Source: CBDEGU01 sp965238045
GTDB taxonomy: Bacteria > Acidobacteriota > Terriglobia > Bryobacterales > UBA6623
DNA: 64,000 nucleotides
Reading direction: 5' to 3'
Assembly: GCA_965238045.1 (NCBI GenBank)
Contig: CBDEGU010000011.1
Span: 124,001 to 188,000 of the forward strand
Numbering within the stretch: position 1 is the first letter of the stretch; every line of letters begins with the position of its first letter. The notes under the pieces were generated by a model. It saw nothing but the letters and a program-made list of their open reading frames with translations. It had not been told where the DNA came from and did no database searches. Positions 1-9,308 of the stretch are shown here, piece after piece. Made by a program: the position numbers and the translations under genes.

Positions 1-153
1 CGGGCAGCTTGTTACCGACTTCGAAGAAGTTTGGCGAGATTTCCAACTGGAGCGCGCTTACCCCTAACAAGACCAGTACATCGAGCGGACGACGCTAACC
101 GAAGGACTCGATATCAGCAGGGCCAACAAACTTCCACTCCGGAGATACAGGAC

Positions 154-1272
154 ATGCTCAAGAAAAACAGCTCGAGAAACATCTCAGTCCGGCAGACCAC
201 TGATCACTCACGTCGAAAAGTACTGGGCGCTGGTGGGTTGCTCGCTGCCGCAGTACTCGGCCGTTCACTGACGGCAAAGGCTCAAAGCGGCGATGCGCCA
301 CCATTTCAACCGGATGTGTTTCCGGACTACTATCCCCTAAGTAACTATTCGCCTGAGATTCCGTTGGCTGGGAAGGTTGCGGTAATAATGGGCGCATCAC
401 GCGGCATTGGGCTTGCAACCGGAATCGCACTTCAGGCTCAGGGCGTCACCGTTATCGGAACATCCCGGACACCTGCGGATTATCCGGCTTCACCGTTTCC
501 GCTCTTGGAACTCGATATAACGATTCCAGAATCCATAGCCGCGTTCGTCGCCGGGCTTGTGCCACTTCTGCCCGCTGGAATGGTCGATATTTTGATCAAC
601 AATGCCGGGCGGTTCGCGGTGGGAACGGCAACTCCAATTCATCCAGCGTTAGTGGAGCTATTCGAGTCACAATCCGATCTTGGGATCGATACGCTGTACC
701 GCGGCCACGTTCGAGTCACGAACAAGCTCTTGCACCTCATGCCTCAGGTGGGCTACTCGCGCTTGCTCTACACGGTCTCGTTTGCGGCATACTCCGTTGG
801 GGGCACGTCAATAGGGGAGTCGCAAATCGGGCAAAGCTTCTTTCATACGTACTACTCAGGAAAGCGCGCCTTGCTGGCGTATGCCAATAACATGCGGGGT
901 TTCCTGCGCGTAGCGGGCAGCGCCATCAAGGTTTCAACGGTCAACCCATACGCAGTCAATTCGTCGCTCGCTGATCCGAAATACTTCATATGGCTTGAGC
1001 CGGTCAATGAGGCCACGGGTCTGCCTGACAACCCGACCTTGCAGGCCCTGTACTATGCGTATGCGGATTTTCTTGCGAATGGCCTTCCGGCTTCCCTCGT
1101 AGGGGAAGCGTACGTCCAGCTACTGTCAATGGCGGAGCCTGTGTTCAATGTCGCCGTGGGCTCACCCGATGAGCCGTTTGCGACTCAAGGCGGGACCCAA
1201 CTGATCAACTCTCTTGTTCTGGCAGAGAATGACGAGGCAGCATTTCGTTTTGGCGCTGCTCCCCCAGGATAG
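154..1272 (+). CDS. Tat-exported short-chain dehydrogenase/reductase
   Basis: This is a 372-residue NAD(P)-dependent oxidoreductase of the SDR family, substrate unknown. I chose the ATG at 154 because GGAG at 141-144 lies nine bases upstream and the protein then begins with a twin-arginine signal (SRRKVLGAGG, Arg20-Arg21, followed by a hydrophobic stretch and AKA before residue 45). An upstream in-frame ATG at 31 would bury this signal. The Rossmann glycine motif is MGASRGIG (79-86), NNAG is at 149-152, and the catalytic YxxxK is Tyr233/Lys237. The family normally works in the cytoplasm, so a Tat signal implies export as a folded, cofactor-loaded enzyme. It stands alone, with a convergent prenyltransferase gene downstream. 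Family is certain; substrate is not inferable. Confidence 0.88.
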   Translation: MLKKNSSRNISVRQTTDHSRRKVLGAGGLLAAAVLGRSLTAKAQSGDAPPFQPDVFPDYYPLSNYSPEIPLAGKVAVIMGASRGIGLATGIALQAQGVTVIGTSRTPADYPASPFPLLELDITIPESIAAFVAGLVPLLPAGMVDILINNAGRFAVGTATPIHPALVELFESQSDLGIDTLYRGHVRVTNKLLHLMPQVGYSRLLYTVSFAAYSVGGTSIGESQIGQSFFHTYYSGKRALLAYANNMRGFLRVAGSAIKVSTVNPYAVNSSLADPKYFIWLEPVNEATGLPDNPTLQALYYAYADFLANGLPASLVGEAYVQLLSMAEPVFNVAVGSPDEPFATQGGTQLINSLVLAENDEAAFRFGAAPPG

Positions 1273-1340
1273 CAGAACAAGTAACTGGCACAAATTGGTT
1301 CCCCCAATCGGTCGTCGCAATATGGCGACCGGTTAGGGAG

Positions 1341-1374
1341 TTCGAGAGAGTTCGAGAGTTCGAGGGGGTTCGAG
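1341..1374. repeat. short TTCGAG tandem repeat in the 1273-1507 intergenic region
   Basis: Four copies of TTCGAG occur at spacings of 8 to 10 bases (1341, 1351, 1359, 1369). They lie between the convergent ends of the SDR and prenyltransferase genes. I see no gene or clear terminator in the surrounding 235 bases. Confidence 0.5.
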
Positions 1375-1507
1375 GCGGGGCGAGGGACAGTCACCGTAAC
1401 CACGCATATTACGCGCCCGCAGGGAAGCCATCGCTCACACAGCGCCAAGAAGTCGGAAAGTCGGGGACGGGCTACGACTTTTGAGAACGTGGAGTGGCCG
1501 CAAATCT

Positions 1508-2470
1508 CTATGCGAACCAGAGAATATCCGCGGCCCAGAAGAGGAAGAATAGGACGCTGACGACGCCGTTGACGGCGAAGAAGGCGGCGTTGACTCGGGA
1601 GAGATCGTCGGGCTTGACTAGGCTGTGTTCGTAGATTAGCAGCGAGGCGACTGCCGCGACGCCCGTTAGGCTCAAGATCCCCACGCCGAACCGTTGCGCC
1701 AGCCATAGGAGCAGGGCCACCATGGTCACATGCAGGAGGCGGGAGAGGAGCAGCGCGCGGGAGATTCCCAGGGCTTGGGGAATGCTGTGGAGGCTGGAGG
1801 CGCTATCGAATTGGTGGTCCTGGCAGGCGTAGATGATGTCGAAACCAGCGGTCCAGCAGGTGACCGCGGCGGTGAGCAGGAGGATGGGCCAGTCGAGCGT
1901 CCCTCGGATGGCGATCCAGGCCGCGGCCGGGGCGATGCCTAGCGCGAAGCCGAGGACGAGATGCGAAAGCGCGGTGAATCGCTTGGTGTAGGAATAGCCG
2001 CAGATGATGGCCAGCGCCACCGGGCTGAGCATCAGAGAGAGCGGGTTGAGCATGGCCGCGGCGACGACGAGCAGGAGCGATGAGACGGCGATGAATCCCC
2101 AGGTGAAGGTCTTGGAGACGGTGCCGGCCGGGATGGACCGCATTTTGGTGCGCGGGTTGCGGGCGTCGATCTCAGCATCGGCGACGCGGTTGAAGGCCAT
2201 CGCCGCCGAGCGGGCCGCGACCATGGCTAGGATGATCCAGGCGAACTTCCACCACAGCTCAGCGCTTTCGAGGGTGCTGCCACGCACGGCTAGCAGCGCG
2301 CCGGTGAGGGCGAAGGGCAGGGCGAATAGGGAGTGCTCGAACTTGATCATTTCGAGCACGATGCTGAGTTTTTTGAGAAGTTTCTTGAGGGGTTTCGCTG
2401 GTGGTTTCGCGGGCGGAGTCTCTGGGGAGTGCTCTGGGAGTTTCGCCGGGAGCTTTTCTGGGAAGTTCAT
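1508..2470 (-). CDS. UbiA-family prenyltransferase (probable menaquinone-pathway polyprenyltransferase)
   Basis: This is a 320-residue integral membrane prenyltransferase. It should transfer a polyprenyl chain to an aromatic acid in the quinone pathway. The first Asp-rich motif is NRVADAEID at 94-102, followed by NPRT. The second is YACQDHQFD at 214-222. These are the UbiA/MqnP type rather than the heme O synthase type, and about eight hydrophobic segments follow. The start at 2470 has GGGGGA about eight bases upstream. The first ~38 residues are an odd Pro/Lys/Glu-rich tail with repeated PAKP and KKLLKKL units, coded by repetitive DNA. The conserved family start (MIKFEHSLFALPF) begins only at residue 41, so the tail may be a lineage extension or the true start may be at 2350. 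Because the Acidobacteriota use menaquinone, an MqnP role in the futalosine route is the best guess. Confidence 0.85.
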   Translation of the reverse strand: MNFPEKLPAKLPEHSPETPPAKPPAKPLKKLLKKLSIVLEMIKFEHSLFALPFALTGALLAVRGSTLESAELWWKFAWIILAMVAARSAAMAFNRVADAEIDARNPRTKMRSIPAGTVSKTFTWGFIAVSSLLLVVAAAMLNPLSLMLSPVALAIICGYSYTKRFTALSHLVLGFALGIAPAAAWIAIRGTLDWPILLLTAAVTCWTAGFDIIYACQDHQFDSASSLHSIPQALGISRALLLSRLLHVTMVALLLWLAQRFGVGILSLTGVAAVASLLIYEHSLVKPDDLSRVNAAFFAVNGVVSVLFFLFWAADILWFA

Positions 2471-2666
2471 CTCGCTTCCCCCATGCTAACCCGGTGGGCG
2501 TGTCTTGATGGGCCGGGCAGGTGAAAAACCGCGGGCTAGGAGGCGAGAGACACGGCGGTGCTGGGCCCCGAAGGCGAGGAAAAATGCTGGGACTGTCAGC
2601 CGCGCTTGGCCCAAGTTCTTGCTACTGAGAGAGTGTTTCGCTGGCGCTTGTGACAGTCCCGATTTT

Positions 2667-3479
2667 TCACGCCTTCCGGGGGCTGATGCGGCGGCGGAGG
2701 GCGAGCAGGAGCAGGAGAGTCGCGAGCGCCGCGATGAAGTGCCTCAAAGTGTGGCCGCTCCAGAACCCGTTGAGCTGGTACAACCCGGCGTCGAAGTACT
2801 CGGCGGCTTTGGCCGCGGCGTAGCAGATCCAAAGCAGAGCGAACCAGCGCGTGTCGTTGTAGCGCGAGGGGAACAGCCACAGGATCAGCGGCATTACGAG
2901 CATGGGGTAGAACTGCACGGCAATATAGAGGCGCAGGTCGCCGTGGCCGGCCAGCTCACTTGCATGCCATTGCAGAACGCTGCCCAGGCCGAGCAGCACC
3001 ATCGGGATCAGCATCAGCTTGCCGGCGCGGGGGCTGACGTACTCTGTGATGACGATGGTGAACATGGCGGTCAGCAAGAGGCTGAAAACCAGGCGGTCCC
3101 AGACGAGTGTGTGATTGTTCGGGTTGGCGTGGTAATAGGCCGACCCGAAACAGGTGAGGATCTCGCCCACGAAGAACACCCAGTAGGCTCGGCTCTCCCA
3201 GGAACTTTCAAAGGCCGCGTCCGCCGCGCCGGGCCGCATCAAGAGCCAGCAGCCAACCAGGCCCACCACGGCAAAGGGCAGATTCGACATCACGTTCCAC
3301 ATGTGCGGGATGCCGAGGAGGGTTCGCTGGTCGGCGAAGTCGTGATAGGCCGGGTCCTGAGCCATGGGCGGCGAGAGAATCAGCGCCACGAAGATGGGGA
3401 TACTCAAGCCGGCGAGAAGCAGCAGGCGCCATCGTCTGGCGTGACGGTTCAAGTCTGAAGACAAGTGCGTGGTCGTCAT
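2667..3479 (-). CDS. ceramidase-like (CREST superfamily) membrane protein
   Basis: This is a 270-residue protein with about seven membrane segments, matching the length and motif order of the CREST hydrolase superfamily that includes alkaline ceramidases. The expected metal-site residues are present: Ser113 and His117 in SAYYH, Asp128 in VWDRL, and His243/His247 in SGHTLRHF. Family members hydrolyse amide or related bonds in lipids at the membrane face. It lies 27 bases downstream of the radical-SAM gene in the same direction, so it is probably the last gene of the 6109-2667 operon. The real substrate is unknown; bacteria of this type do not always make ceramide. Family call is good, ceramide specificity is not shown. 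Confidence 0.72.
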   Translation of the reverse strand: MTTTHLSSDLNRHARRWRLLLLAGLSIPIFVALILSPPMAQDPAYHDFADQRTLLGIPHMWNVMSNLPFAVVGLVGCWLLMRPGAADAAFESSWESRAYWVFFVGEILTCFGSAYYHANPNNHTLVWDRLVFSLLLTAMFTIVITEYVSPRAGKLMLIPMVLLGLGSVLQWHASELAGHGDLRLYIAVQFYPMLVMPLILWLFPSRYNDTRWFALLWICYAAAKAAEYFDAGLYQLNGFWSGHTLRHFIAALATLLLLLALRRRISPRKA

Positions 3480-3506
3480 CTCAGCCTCAGGTTAGTCATC
3501 CTAAGA

Positions 3507-4973
3507 TTACACGGCTTGCCGCGCCGGTTCTTCCGGTTGGGCGTTTTCAGGGACGGGATAATACAGGTCCGCTGATTCTCGTCCCGGCCGCATGCCTCGC
3601 GCTCGCAGCAGATTGCGGTAGTGCGCCTTGCGATCGGCCAGTGCCTGGGAGTTCCAGCAATGACGCCAAAGGCCCATGACACCTTCTTCGAGCTGATCGA
3701 CGGTCATGTGCCGGGGACGGAAGTTCAGGTCAAAGAGCGTGCAGCGGTCCCAAGCGCCTGGGTAGAGCAGGCGGCCCTCATCGAGAAAGCGCTGGTAGAG
3801 CCGCGTGCCGGGAAACGGCGTCAGAATCGTCACCTGCACCTAAAGGAGCCGCGAGCGGTCGATGAACTCAATCAGTTCGCCGAAGGTTTCGGTGGTGTCC
3901 GAGTCGAGTCCGACGATGAAACAGCCGCATACGCTCACGCCGCGGCTTTGAATTTTTTCGATCGCTTCGAGATAACGTCCGCACTGGCCGGCCTTCCAGT
4001 TGACGCGGTCGAGACCTTCGAGGCTGGCGCGGCGCGGGCTCTCAAAACCGATCAGCACGTGGCGGCATCCGCTGGGGTAGAGCAAGTCGAGCAGCTCGTC
4101 ATCGTCGGCGAGCGAGACGTCGGTTTCGGTGAAGTAGCGAATGTCGCGGCCGGCCAGCTCGCGCAATAGGCGTTTCGACCAGGCCTTGTTGACAAACGTG
4201 TTGTCGTCGGCGAACTCGATGAAGGGCCTGCGCCAGAGCGAACGCACCATGTCGATTTCGGCGAGCACCTTCTCGACCGGCTTGATACGGTAGCGCGGAC
4301 CGTAGAGTTTGGATGCGGCGCAGAAATCGCAATCCCAGGGGCAACCGCGCGTGGTTTGGACGGTGATTCGGTTGTAGGGCCCCAGCCGGCGCAGCTCGCC
4401 GCTTTGGGCCGTATCGGGCGGCGAGGCCACGCCAGAACGGGGATCGCTGGCGAGCAGGTCGAATCTCGGCATCGGAGCTTCCGCCAAATCATAGCTGCCG
4501 GGCTTGGCTTCGCGGTAGAACTGCTTGAGGCCCGGGCGGCCGCCTTGCTGGAAATCGCGAACCACTTGAGGCCAGGTCGTCTCGGCCTCTCCGATGATGA
4601 CGGCGTCGGCGTGCTGGGCGACTTCTTCAGGCAGCACGGTGGCGTGCAAACCGCCGAAAACAACCGGGACGCCGAGCGCGCGGCAGGCATCGGCGACGAG
4701 ATAGGCGTCGAAGGCGCGGGCCGTATAGGTTGAAAGCGCCACCAGATCAAAGTCGGGACGGGGATCGCGGGCGAATGCTTCTACGTCGTCGACCTCAATG
4801 TATGCGACCTCCACGCCGCCGGGAGTCACGCCGGCGAGGGTGAGCAGAGCCAGGCTTGGCAACTGCGCGACAACTTGTCCGCGATTGATGAATTGGGGCA
4901 GGGTAATCCCCAGATCGACAAACTTGCGGGTTTGAATCTTGACTCCGGCAATGGCGATCAGTCCGATTTTCAT
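3507..4973 (-). pseudogene. B12-binding radical SAM protein interrupted by an in-frame TAG
   Basis: The gene encodes an N-terminal cobalamin-binding-like domain (1 to ~150), a radical SAM core with Cys211, Cys215 and Cys218 (RGCPWDCDFC), and a C-terminal domain that continues past the stop. Codon 378 is TAG at 3842-3840. The next codon is GTG, in the same frame, and the following residues (VTILTPFPGTRLYQRF) are the standard continuation of the family. The reading frame is therefore intact apart from one amber codon, most simply CAG to TAG. Total length would be 487 residues, normal for the family. It overlaps the upstream membrane-protein gene by ATGA at 4973-4970. Such enzymes often modify lipids or other inert carbons. 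Alternatives are a base-call error or a two-polypeptide gene; I favour recent inactivation or error. Confidence 0.82.
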
Positions 4974-6109
4974 GACGTGCCTCCGGTGGGGCGGCGCTGT
5001 TGGCCGCCAGGCCCGCGCTGGCGGGCAAGAAATATGGCAAGGATTCCGGCGAAGATGATCCAGGCGTGCGAGAGCCGGAGGAGAGTGCGGGCCGCGGCGC
5101 CGTAGGCTCCGATTGGGGCTGGTGGCGTGAGCGGGCCGTCAAAGGCATAGAAGCCCATTACGAGGCCGGCCGCCATGCTGGCGGCGATGAGAAACCAGCC
5201 GCCCAACTCTAGGGTCGAGGCCGTTAGGCGGCTTCGACGCACGGTGAAATACACTCCGGCGAATACAGTGATCGCCGGAACGGGCAGAGCGAACTTCCAT
5301 AGCGGGTTCCATAGCGCCGCCGCCATCAGAACAAGCGGCATTGCCGCGGCGCCCGCGTAAAGCGCCCACACGTAATGCGCCACGGGGTTCCGTGAAAACA
5401 CGGCCCCGGCCGCCAGCCCGCCCGCGGCTCGCTCATGGCCAAGCGCAGCCACGACCGGAAGAATCATCGCCGCGCTGCGGGCCAAACGCAGCAATCGTGT
5501 TTGCAGCGCATCGGGCATCGCCGCCCATTCGATGCCGAGCCATGCGGGATCGAGCGAAGCGACCGCCAGCAGCGCATCGAGGGCAACTCCGAGGGAAATA
5601 ATGCCGAGCAGAAACTTCATCTCCCCGGCCCGAGGCGACGCGGTCGGGGAGATGAGCAGTCGCAGCAGTCCCACGAGCATCACGCCCGCCCCGATCGGCG
5701 GCAGCCAACCCAGAGCCGGGATCGCGAGACTGCCCAGGGTTCCGATCACCTGCAATGTGGCGCCGCACAAGATCGTGTAGCAGCCGATTCGCCGGTGGGT
5801 GGCGGGCGGCGCGAGTTGCCCGGTCATGCGGCCGAGCCCGAGCAGTAATACGCCCAAACCCAGCAAGGCGATTTGGCGATGGCCGCTCGCCACGGAATCG
5901 AGACCCCCGGCCACCCGCGCCAGCGACCAGAGAGCCAGCAGGAAACCGGCGAGCGCGGCCAGCCAGCCGGCGGTTCGCAGCCAGCGTTGCGAGCTGGCCG
6001 CATTCGCGATACCTGTTTGCCGGCGCTGGTGGGACCGCGATGTGGTTGTCTCGATCTGGCGGGTCCGGTCGGCAACGCCCCGTGGATCTTGCGTTGGCGT
6101 CGGCGTCAT
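4970..6109 (-). CDS. multi-pass membrane protein, function unknown
   Basis: This is a 379-residue protein with a ~45-residue hydrophilic Arg/Thr-rich N-terminus, followed by about ten hydrophobic helices. I do not recognise a catalytic motif. Its stop overlaps the start of the radical-SAM gene (ATGA, 4973-4970), so the two are translationally coupled. With the ceramidase-like gene they form a three-gene operon that suggests membrane-lipid chemistry. The first gene of the operon is read away from the sigma-54 activator at 6195, with only 85 bases between the two starts. Confidence 0.7.
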   Translation of the reverse strand: MTPTPTQDPRGVADRTRQIETTTSRSHQRRQTGIANAASSQRWLRTAGWLAALAGFLLALWSLARVAGGLDSVASGHRQIALLGLGVLLLGLGRMTGQLAPPATHRRIGCYTILCGATLQVIGTLGSLAIPALGWLPPIGAGVMLVGLLRLLISPTASPRAGEMKFLLGIISLGVALDALLAVASLDPAWLGIEWAAMPDALQTRLLRLARSAAMILPVVAALGHERAAGGLAAGAVFSRNPVAHYVWALYAGAAAMPLVLMAAALWNPLWKFALPVPAITVFAGVYFTVRRSRLTASTLELGGWFLIAASMAAGLVMGFYAFDGPLTPPAPIGAYGAAARTLLRLSHAWIIFAGILAIFLARQRGPGGQQRRPTGGTS

Positions 6110-6194
6110 GGTAACTCTTGAAAAGCATTGCTGGTTCCAAACGGTGGAAGAACCCTAAGTCCCGTTATGTCAACGATGTGCGGAGCAATCCGAG

Positions 6195-7811
6195 ATGTAT
6201 GCTCCAGATACCTGTGAAACAAATAGACAATCAGTGCCCATGTCTGTACATTTGATGTGTCACATGGCGTTCCTCACCCCAAGCGAGCGCAGGTTCCTCG
6301 AAGGCGTCTCGGAGCTTGCCTACTGCAATCCGTTCACACCGCGGCGGATCGAATGCGAGCGGCGAGTGCTCGGCGCGGACTTCGTGGAGGGCGAGGCGGT
6401 CTGGAGTTTGGACGTCAACGATCCCTACAAGCCGCTGGTGAATGGCTGGAAAGTTTACGACCGCACTGAAGGGCTGATTCAGGACCTGCGGGGGCGGCTT
6501 GCCGACACTCCCAAGGCTGGAGAGAAAGACCTCATACTCTATGAGGACGCAGCGCTCTATGTGCTCTATCACCGGCACCTGACGCCGATTTCGCATGCGA
6601 TGTTTGGTCCGCCGGGCACTCGAAGGCCCAGCAAGCGCTGGGGATTCTACTCGGAGTTCCGGCGCGGCTGGGAGAATTTATTGGAGGTTGCGGGCGTCGA
6701 GTTTCCCAGCAAACACCAGGCGCCACATTTATTTGCCTGCTTTTCACAAATCCGGCGGGCGTTCCAGCACATTTTCCTCAACATCATCGGCGGTTCGCTG
6801 AGCGTCGGGCGGCTTCGCGCCGCCGTGTGGGAGTCGATTTTCACTTGCGACATGCGGCGGTACCGCGCTGTCCTCTATGGGCGCATGGGCGACTTAACGA
6901 CGCTGATCACCGGCCCATCGGGTACCGGCAAGGAACTCGTCGCGCGGGCGATCGCGCTTTCCCGGTACATACGCTTTGACGAGGAGAGCAACAAATTCGA
7001 CGGCGATCCGGCGGAGTCGTTTTATGCGGTGAACTTGGCGGCGCTTTCGCCGACGCTGATTGAGTCCGAACTTTTCGGACATCGCCGCGGCTCGTTCACC
7101 GGAGCGGTCGAGAACCGCAAGGGCTGGTTCGAAACCTGTCCGGCGCTGGGTACGGTTTTTTTGGACGAGATCGGGGAATTGGATCCGTCGATTCAAGTGA
7201 AGCTGCTGCGCGTGATCGAGACGCGGACGTTCCAGGCCGTGGGAGATACGGCGACCCGGCGGTTCGAGGGCAAGATCATGGCCGCCACGAACCGTGACCT
7301 CGGCGAGGCCATGCGGCGGGGAGCGTTTCGCGAGGACCTCTACTACCGGCTGTGCTCGGACCAGGTCCGCACGCCGCCGCTTGCCGACCAGATCCGCGAA
7401 TCGCCCGACGCGCTGCATGAGCTGATTGTTTTCACGGCGCAACGAGTCACCGGGGAGGAGGACGCGGAACTGGCTCGCCAAGTCGAGCAGTGGGTCCGGG
7501 GCAATCTGCCCGCCGATTACCCGTGGCCGGGCAACTACCGGGAACTCGAGCAGTGCGTGCGCAATGTGCTGATCCGGCGGAGTTACGAGCCCGCGGGCGG
7601 GGCGGCCGGGGCTGGCGAAGCTGACATGCTCGAGCGGATGCAGCGGGGCGATCTGACAGCCGAAGACCTGCTGCGTTACTAAATTACTCTGGTCTATTCG
7701 AAAACTGGCAGCTACCAAGAAACAGCCCGGCGGCTTGCTCTCGACCGCCGAACCGTCAAGAGCAGGCTGGATCGCGAGTTGCTTGAGCGGCTTGGCGGGA
7801 CGGGTGGTTAG
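6195..7811 (+). pseudogene. sigma-54-interacting AAA+ activator with an in-frame TAA before its DNA-binding helix
   Basis: The protein has an N-terminal ~215-residue region of its own, then a sigma-54 activator AAA+ domain: Walker A GPSGTGKE (240-247), sigma-54 contact loop GSFTGAV (299-305), Walker B VFLDEIGE (321-328). The frame stops at TAA (7680-7682), after 495 residues. Reading on in the same frame to TAG at 7809-7811 gives 42 more codons that form a Fis-type helix-turn-helix (YSKTGSYQETARRLALDRR). The stop therefore removes only the DNA-binding module. The parent codon was probably Tyr (TAC or TAT). Start at 6195 is supported by GGAG at 6182-6185; a later ATG at 6264 is possible. Without its HTH the protein could still act in solution, but normal promoter targeting should be lost. 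Confidence 0.83.
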
Positions 7812-7941
7812 CGGCCCCCAGGCTCCCTAAAAGGGCTCCGTCCCCTTTGTTCCTTGACGAAGTCAGCGTCGTCTTCAGGTAGCGTCGACGCCGCCGATTG
7901 CTTTCCGGTTCGACCAATTCCCCTTTTTCGAGCCGTTGGGC

Positions 7942-8040
7942 GTGTGTGGTCAAAACCGGATCGAGTGGGCCTCCAAAGTCTGCGGACTGTCGCCTCGCAG
8001 GACGGGTCTCGCGGCCACAGATCCGGTTTTGACTACACAC
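7942..8040. repeat. 99-bp element bounded by a 21-bp inverted repeat
   Basis: The segments 7942-7962 and 8020-8040 are reverse complements over 21 bases with one mismatch (core GGTCAAAACCGGATC against GATCCGGTTTTGACTAC). They enclose 57 bases. No ORF of note is inside. It could fold as a long hairpin RNA or be a small non-autonomous element. The rest of 7812-8219 shows no gene. Confidence 0.6.
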
Positions 8041-8111
8041 AAGCCCCAAAATATGCCTAGCGGGACCGCGCCTGAATACTCGATATGGTGGCTTGGTCGC
8101 TCGGCCACCAG

Positions 8112-8183
8112 TTAACTTGACAATGCCACCCGGAGCCCTCTCGCCTTCCTCGAGATTGGTCGATCGTGTTTTGGAACAGTACG
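8112..8183. repeat. dispersed IS-end-like sequences
   Basis: TTAACTTGACAATGCC (8112-8127) recurs inverted at 19146-19161 and, with one change, near 32755-32770. A second stretch, 8152-8183 (GAGATTGGTCGATCGTGTTT...), recurs at 32582-32613 with two mismatches. In the right-hand copy both motifs lie just downstream of an integrase-type transposase. They are probably relics of that element's end. Confidence 0.5.
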
Positions 8184-8219
8184 GGATCGTTCAAGAGTCC
8201 GGTCTTCAATTTCGATCGG

Positions 8220-9308
8220 CTACGGAGTTTTGGCGAAGGACAGGTCTGATGCCGTCGACGGCGGGACGATTCCCTTGGTGCGTAGGTAGCCAACCAGATT
8301 ACCGTAGTGCGAGTTCAAAGAAGACAGGAGCTCAAACATAGCCCGCACCGGATAGGTGGTGCTATCACCAACCTTCAACTCGGTTAAGGCGCACTTATCG
8401 TTCATCTGTTTAAGCGTTGTGTCACAGAATTCGAACGATTCACGCAGCGCTTCCTGCAACGCTTTTTTTTTCGTGAGGTGATGTAAGTCATCGGTTTCCG
8501 GCCGAGGCACACCCAGCATGCGGGCACAAGTGTCGTAGTTCAGCATCGCCGTGTGGGCGATCCATCCACCGAACGGCCGGTGGGGCGGGGTCAGGCGAAA
8601 ATCGTAATGTTCCTCCGGCATCACCTCGGCCGTCTCGATAAGATTGAGGCGAACGGTCTGATAGCGGCTACGAAACGCGTCCATGAGCGGGTTCACCGTT
8701 GGTGCGGCCGCCGAGGCAGTCACGCACGAACCGGCCCCTGGAGACGCCGCCGCCTCCGAAGCTACAGTCGAGGAAGCGGGATCAGCGGAGATCTTGGGAG
8801 CTTCAGCAGGAGAGGTCGAGACGGCGGGAACTGTCTGCGCTTCGGACCAACCTTTTGGCGGGATCCAAGGACCACCGTTTGCTCCGACCTCATCTGGTCT
8901 CCCTGGAGGCAGCACTTTCTCACTTCGTGCCACTACATAGGTGTAGATGTGTGTGATCTGTCTATTGTCAAGTAATTGATTCCACGCCGGCATCTCTTTC
9001 GTAGGTGTTCCCTCCCGAACTACCTGAAGAAACTCCGTGTATTCCAGCCTTTTGTTGGGATCGCTCAAGTTCGGCGCCAGGGGACTGCCAAGCGCATTTT
9101 CTCCGTGACATCTGGCGCAATACACATGCCACCATTTCCAGCCATTGTAGACGCGTTGGTAAACCTCTGAAGAGTCCTGGGCCGCAGCTTCCCCAACGCC
9201 CTGAAGATTCGCGAAGGCCCCAAGGACCCAGATCAGCGCTGCAAGCGCGACTGCCACTCCCTCTGTCAAGATCCGCCGTTTGCGACAACCGACAGGCTTA
9301 CTTATCAT
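8220..9308 (-). CDS. cytochrome c fused to a DinB-like domain (XoxG position)
   Basis: This is a 362-residue exported protein. An N-terminal hydrophobic signal (about 15-43) is followed by a class I cytochrome c domain with heme site CARCH (64-68) and likely axial Met106 in KEMPAW. A ~70-residue Ala/Ser/Pro-rich linker leads to a C-terminal DinB_2-type four-helix domain (about 215-350; WIAHTA, SHYGNLVGYLRTKGIVPP). The gene overlaps xoxJ by four bases and sits where xoxG, the cytochrome electron acceptor of XoxF, is usually found. DinB proteins are normally cytoplasmic metal-binding or thiol-transferase proteins. One of the usual His ligands near SHYGN seems replaced (SLNSH where related proteins I recall have HNNEH), so metal binding is uncertain. 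The role of the DinB part is unknown. Confidence 0.82.
   Translation of the reverse strand: MISKPVGCRKRRILTEGVAVALAALIWVLGAFANLQGVGEAAAQDSSEVYQRVYNGWKWWHVYCARCHGENALGSPLAPNLSDPNKRLEYTEFLQVVREGTPTKEMPAWNQLLDNRQITHIYTYVVARSEKVLPPGRPDEVGANGGPWIPPKGWSEAQTVPAVSTSPAEAPKISADPASSTVASEAAASPGAGSCVTASAAAPTVNPLMDAFRSRYQTVRLNLIETAEVMPEEHYDFRLTPPHRPFGGWIAHTAMLNYDTCARMLGVPRPETDDLHHLTKKKALQEALRESFEFCDTTLKQMNDKCALTELKVGDSTTYPVRAMFELLSSLNSHYGNLVGYLRTKGIVPPSTASDLSFAKTP

Noticed and set aside
3840..3842. Pyrrolysine or recoded amber codon
   Set aside because: No pyl genes are visible, the radical SAM family does not use Pyl at this place, and a nearby gene is interrupted by TAA instead, so a general recoding is not supported.
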